Below, in pieces: positions 5,593 through 9,142 of a DNA stretch of 9,142 nt. Below the pieces are notes generated by a model that worked only from the letters and a program-made list of their open reading frames with translations, searched no databases and was not told the origin of the DNA. The DNA comes from FEN-1219 sp964457725 (GTDB lineage: Bacteria > Pseudomonadota > Gammaproteobacteria > Steroidobacterales > Rariloculaceae): positions 1 to 9,142 of the forward strand of contig CAYWGQ010000152.1 in NCBI GenBank assembly GCA_964457725.1, in the 5' to 3' direction. Both the position numbers and the translations under genes were made by a program. Numbering within the stretch: position 1 is the stretch's first letter; each line of letters starts with the position of its first letter.

Positions 5593-8325
5593 ATGGCAAC
5601 GCCGAGCTCGAAGCCGGTTCGCGCCGACATCCATTTCGCCGAGAAGGATCAGGCGCTCCGCGAGGACGTCCATCGGCTCGGCGAGCTGGTCGGCGAGCTC
5701 GTCCGTGAGCAGGGCGGCGAAGCGCTGTTCGACCTCGTCGAGGCCGCGCGCCGCGCGGCGATCGCCCGCCGCGAAGGCCACCCGGAGGCGTACGCGGAGC
5801 TGCAATCCCTGCTCGGGGCGCTCGCGCCGAGCGCGGCCCGCGACTTCATCCGCGCGTTCTCGACCTACTTCCAGATGGTGAACACGGCGGAGAAGGTGCA
5901 CCGCATCCGCCGCCGCCGGGAGTACTTGCGCGACGAGAGCACGCCGCAGCCGTTCGGCTTCACCGACATCCTGCAACGGCTGAAGGCCGCCGGCGCGACC
6001 GTCGAGGAGATCGAGCGGATCATCGGCAGCGTCTCGATCGAGCCCGTCTTCACGGCGCACCCGACCGAGGTCACGCGCCGGACCGTGCTCCGCAAGCAGC
6101 AGCGGATCGCCCGCCACCTGCTCGACATGCTCGATCCGTACATGACGCCGCAGGAGTCGAGCGCGATGCTCGACCGCATCCGGCTCGAGATGGCGACGAT
6201 CTGGCAGACGGAGGAGCACCCCGAGGAGCGCGTGCGGCTGCGAGACCAGGCCGAGCAGCTCCTGTTCTATCTGACCGACGTGCTCTACCGCGTCGTGCCG
6301 CCGTTCTACGAAAATCTCGAGGAGGCGCTCGCGACCGTCTTCGAGCAGCACGCGCGGCGCATGCGCGTGCCCTCGCTGCTCCGCTTCTGCTCGTGGATCG
6401 GCGGCGACATGGACGGCAACCCGGAGGTCACTGCGAAGAGCATCCGTGAGACGCTCGCCCGCCAGCGTGCGCTGATCCTCGATCTCTACTATCGCGAGTG
6501 CCTCGACCTCGCACGCGATCTGTCGCAGAGCGAGAGCCGCGTGCCGGTCGCGGAGGAGATCAAGACGCGCAGCGCGCTCTACGCCGCGCACTTCCCGCAC
6601 GCGTCGCGCGCATCGCCCGCCCGCCACCGCCGCATGCCGTATAGGGTCTTCTTGCGCCTGATCGCCGCGCGGCTGCAGGCGACCTACGACGACGCCGCGT
6701 TCCCGTACGAGTCCCCGCAGGAGTTCATCGCCGATCTCGAGCTGATCGCGGACAGCTTGCGCGCGAACAAGGGCCGCCACGCGGGGCTCTTCGCGGTGCA
6801 GCGTCTGCTCCGCCGTGCGCAGACGTTCGGCTTCCATATCGCCGCGCTCGACGTGCGCCAGAACGCGCTCGTGCACCGGCGGGTGATCGGCGAGGCATTG
6901 AACGAGCCGCGCTGGCTCGAGCTCTCGAGCGAGGAGCGCACCGAGCGGCTCGACGAGGCGCTCGAGCGGCGCGAATCGCCGGTCGGCACGCTGTCCTCCG
7001 AATCGCGCCGCACGCTCGCCGTCTTCCAGACGATCGCGCACGCGCGGCGGAAGTACGGGCCGGATTCGATCGGCCCGTACATCGTCAGCATGGCGCACGG
7101 CCCGGACGACGTGCTGTCCGTGCTGCTGCTCGCGAAATGGGGCCACTTCGGTCCGGCCGGACACGAGGTGCCGCTCGACGTCGCGCCGCTGTTCGAGACG
7201 GCCGAGGACCTCGAGAACGCGGCCGCGACGATGGAGCGGCTGCTCGCGGACGAGCGCTATCGGCGCCACCTGCGCGCGCGGGGCAACCGGCAGATCGTGA
7301 TGGTCGGCTACTCCGACAGCAACAAGGACGGCGGGCTGATGGCGTCGCGGTGGACGCTGTATCGCGCGCAGCGCAGCCTCGTCGACACGCTCGGCCGCCT
7401 CGGCGTCGAGCTGACGCTGTTCCACGGGCGCGGCGGCACTGTCAGCCGCGGCGGCGGCAGCGCGCACGAGGCCGTGCTCGCCGCGCCGCGCGGCGCGATC
7501 GCCGGGCGTCTGCGGATGACCGAGCAAGGCGAGATGATCAACGAGAAGTACGGCCTTCGCGGCATCGCGATGCGCACACTCGAGCAGACGCTCGCGGCGG
7601 TCCTGCTGGTGACCGCGCGGCCGGAGCCGCCGCATCCGTCCGAGCCTCGCTGGCTCGAGATGATGGTCGCGATGTCCGAGGCGAGCCGCGAGGCGTACAA
7701 GCGGCTCGTCTACGACTCGCCGGATTTCCTCGCGTACTTTCGGGCGGCGACGCCGATCGACGCGATCGAGCGGCTCGGCATCCGAGCCGATTCGGACGCG
7801 GGCTCGAAGTCGATCGAGGAGCTGCGCGCGATGCCGTGGGTGTTCGCGTGGACGCAGAATCGCTGTCTGCTGCCCGGCTGGTTCGGCGCGGCCGCGGGCT
7901 TCGAGCGAGGGTTCGAGCTCTTCGGTGCGGAGGCGCTGCACGAGATGTTCGTCGAGTGGCGGTTCTTCCGGCTGCTCGTCACCGACGTCGCGCTCGCGCT
8001 CGCGAAGGCGGACCTCGACATCGCCGAGCACTACTCGCGGCTCGCGGGTCCGCTGCACGAGCGGTTCTTCCCGGTGATCCGCGCCGAGCACGAGCGCGCG
8101 GTCGAGCTCGTGCTCGCATTGTCCGGTCAGACCGAGCTGCTCGAGGAGTCGAAGATCGTCGCCCGCGCGATCCGGTTGCGGAACCCCTACGTCGATCCGA
8201 TGAGCTTCCTGCAGGTGAACCTGCTCGAGCGATGGAGAAAATCGGACCGGCGGGACGACGCGGTGCTCGAGGCGCTGCTCGCGAGCGTGAACGGCATCGC
8301 TCACGGCATGCAGAGCGCGGGCTGA
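5593..8325 (+). CDS. ppc: Phosphoenolpyruvate carboxylase
   Basis: Cytoplasmic anaplerotic enzyme making oxaloacetate from PEP and bicarbonate. 910 residues; E. coli has 883. Catalytic motifs are intact: FTAHPTEV with His156, GGDMDGNP (270-277), LDVRQ with Arg422, SDSNKDGG with Lys578, FHGRGGTVSRGGG with Arg613 and Arg619, Arg731 and Arg745 at the positions of E. coli Arg699 and Arg713, and AWTQNR (752-757). Allosteric-site Lys805 (AKAD) and Arg863 (LRN) are conserved, but the C-terminus is QSAG instead of RNTG, changing the Asn that helps bind inhibitory aspartate. The mobile loop after Arg731 is also unlike the usual PAKRRP sequence. There is no plant-type N-terminal phosphorylation extension. 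The ATG has GAGG 6 nt upstream. No terminator is visible after the TGA. Confidence 0.97.
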   Translation: MATPSSKPVRADIHFAEKDQALREDVHRLGELVGELVREQGGEALFDLVEAARRAAIARREGHPEAYAELQSLLGALAPSAARDFIRAFSTYFQMVNTAEKVHRIRRRREYLRDESTPQPFGFTDILQRLKAAGATVEEIERIIGSVSIEPVFTAHPTEVTRRTVLRKQQRIARHLLDMLDPYMTPQESSAMLDRIRLEMATIWQTEEHPEERVRLRDQAEQLLFYLTDVLYRVVPPFYENLEEALATVFEQHARRMRVPSLLRFCSWIGGDMDGNPEVTAKSIRETLARQRALILDLYYRECLDLARDLSQSESRVPVAEEIKTRSALYAAHFPHASRASPARHRRMPYRVFLRLIAARLQATYDDAAFPYESPQEFIADLELIADSLRANKGRHAGLFAVQRLLRRAQTFGFHIAALDVRQNALVHRRVIGEALNEPRWLELSSEERTERLDEALERRESPVGTLSSESRRTLAVFQTIAHARRKYGPDSIGPYIVSMAHGPDDVLSVLLLAKWGHFGPAGHEVPLDVAPLFETAEDLENAAATMERLLADERYRRHLRARGNRQIVMVGYSDSNKDGGLMASRWTLYRAQRSLVDTLGRLGVELTLFHGRGGTVSRGGGSAHEAVLAAPRGAIAGRLRMTEQGEMINEKYGLRGIAMRTLEQTLAAVLLVTARPEPPHPSEPRWLEMMVAMSEASREAYKRLVYDSPDFLAYFRAATPIDAIERLGIRADSDAGSKSIEELRAMPWVFAWTQNRCLLPGWFGAAAGFERGFELFGAEALHEMFVEWRFFRLLVTDVALALAKADLDIAEHYSRLAGPLHERFFPVIRAEHERAVELVLALSGQTELLEESKIVARAIRLRNPYVDPMSFLQVNLLERWRKSDRRDDAVLEALLASVNGIAHGMQSAG

Positions 8326-8355
8326 CGGCTTGGTTCCGGGGGGCGCGGCTCACGG

Positions 8356-8361
8356 TATCCT
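8356..8361 (+). promoter_or_regulatory. Possible -10 element close to the dehydrogenase start
   Basis: TATCCT (4/6 to consensus) ends 7 nt before the ATG at 8369, the same geometry as at trpL. The only -35 candidate, TTGGTT at 8330-8335, is poor and spaced 20 nt. No Shine-Dalgarno is present between 8340 and 8368. It may be a leaderless start, or the gene may be read through from ppc, 43 nt upstream. Confidence 0.25.
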
Positions 8362-8368
8362 TGTGGGC

Positions 8369-9142
8369 ATGACGTCGAAGCCGAAGGCAGTGTTTCTCGA
8401 CGCGGCCACGCTCGGCCCCGGGGTCGACACCGGCAAGCTCGAGGCGCTCGTCGAGACCGTCTACTACCCGTACTCGACGGCGGACGAGGTGCGCGAGCGG
8501 CTCCGCGGCGCGGAGATCGCGATCGTCAACAAGGCGACGGTGAGCGCCGAAGCGATCGAAGCCGCCGACGCGCTGCGGCTGATCGTCCTCTCCGCGACCG
8601 GCTCCGACAACGTCGCGCTTCAGGCGGCCGAGGCGGCCGGCGTCGGCGTCGCGAACATCCGTGATTACTGCAGCACGTCGCTCGCGCAGCACGTGCTCGC
8701 GCTGATTCTGAACCTCACGCATCACATCAACGGCTATCACGAGCTCGTGCGTACGGGCGCGTGGCAGCGGAGCCGCTCGTTCGCGTTGTTCGACTATCCG
8801 TTGCGGGAGCTCACGGGCCGGACGCTCGGGCTGATCGGCCACGGCACCCTCGGGCAGGCGGTCGGGCGGCTCGCCGAGTGCTTCGGCATGCGGGTGATCG
8901 TCGCCGCGCGGCGCGGCACGCCGCTCGCGCGGGTGCCGCCGGACCGCGAGCCGTTCGAGGCCGTGCTCGAGCAGGCCGACGTGCTGAGCCTGCACTGCCC
9001 GCTGACCGAGGCGACGCATCATCTGATCGGCGCGGCGGAGCTCGAGCGGATGCAGCGCGACGCGATCCTGCTCAACACGGCGCGCGGCGGGCTCGGCGAC
9101 AGCGAGGCGCTCGTCGCCGCGCTCCGGGCCGGCAAGAACGCC
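8369..9142 (+). CDS. D-2-hydroxyacid dehydrogenase, glycerate/hydroxypyruvate dehydrogenase-like (partial, 3' end off window)
   Basis: The first 258 residues of a D-isomer-specific 2-hydroxyacid dehydrogenase (family length about 315-330). The N-terminal catalytic lobe begins KAVFLDAATL and contains SATGSDNV (75-82) and NIRDYCSTSLAQHVLALIL (96-114), closest in style to glycerate/hydroxypyruvate reductases (HprA). The Rossmann motif GHGTLG is at 157-162, the signature HCPLTEATHHLI at 209-220, and catalytic Arg239 is in NTARGG. The Glu and His of the active site lie beyond the right edge. The second Rossmann strand ends AARRG rather than in an acidic residue, which may favour NADP(H). The ATG lacks a Shine-Dalgarno; GTG two codons earlier (8363) is an alternative. 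Substrate cannot be fixed from sequence: glyoxylate/hydroxypyruvate reduction is the best guess. Confidence 0.92.
   Translation, partial: MTSKPKAVFLDAATLGPGVDTGKLEALVETVYYPYSTADEVRERLRGAEIAIVNKATVSAEAIEAADALRLIVLSATGSDNVALQAAEAAGVGVANIRDYCSTSLAQHVLALILNLTHHINGYHELVRTGAWQRSRSFALFDYPLRELTGRTLGLIGHGTLGQAVGRLAECFGMRVIVAARRGTPLARVPPDREPFEAVLEQADVLSLHCPLTEATHHLIGAAELERMQRDAILLNTARGGLGDSEALVAALRAGKNA

Noticed and set aside
5344..8304. 986-codon open frame antisense to ppc
   Set aside because: It is the mirror of ppc codon usage at very high GC: rich in Arg/Glu/Asp/Ala repeats, no recognisable domain, while the sense strand encodes an intact PEP carboxylase.
8326..8368. Search for a terminator after ppc
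   Set aside because: GC-rich but no stable stem with a following T-run is visible; ppc may read into the next gene.

Overview
The window is very GC-rich (roughly 70% by eye), densely coded bacterial chromosome. Every gene is housekeeping metabolism; I see no phage, insertion sequence, tRNA, rRNA or CRISPR. Gene content, the proteobacterial-type PEP carboxylase and a TrpF with the LQTDAAD / LLFEG variants suggest a high-GC proteobacterium, probably a gammaproteobacterium related to or outside the Xanthomonadales/Nevskiales type groups. That placement is inference from remembered family features, not from a search.

Left half, minus strand (1-5026): a compact tryptophan operon read right to left as trpL-trpE-trpG-trpD-trpC-trpF-trpB, with trpB cut by the left edge (trpA would be expected beyond it). 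trpE/trpG, trpG/trpD and trpD/trpC overlap by four bases (ATGA); trpC/trpF are 2 nt apart and trpF/trpB abut with no spacer. In front of trpE is a complete, readable attenuator: a 24-codon leader peptide with tandem Trp codons 12-13, a pause hairpin, a 13-pair antiterminator and a 12-pair intrinsic terminator with a T-rich tail, followed directly by the trpE Shine-Dalgarno. The best promoter lies so close to the leader ATG that the leader mRNA should be leaderless or nearly so, as is known for Sinorhizobium meliloti trpL.

Divergent control region (5027-5195): the trp -35 (TTGACC) and a plus-strand TTGACA sit in an imperfect 21-bp palindrome. The first plus-strand gene is a 111-residue protein with a predicted ribbon-helix-helix-like segment, which makes it an untested candidate regulator of one or both sides.

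Right half, plus strand: the 111-aa gene, then ppc (PEP carboxylase, 910 aa, complete), then the first 258 codons of a D-2-hydroxyacid dehydrogenase resembling glycerate/hydroxypyruvate dehydrogenase, cut by the right edge. PEP carboxylase keeps its catalytic residues, but its active-site mobile loop and the C-terminal Asn of the aspartate-inhibitor site differ from the Escherichia coli enzyme. The genes link central carbon flow (PEP, which also feeds the shikimate pathway) with tryptophan synthesis, though adjacency alone does not prove coordination. No gene-free stretch exceeds 300 bases; the longest is about 170 bases (5027-5195).
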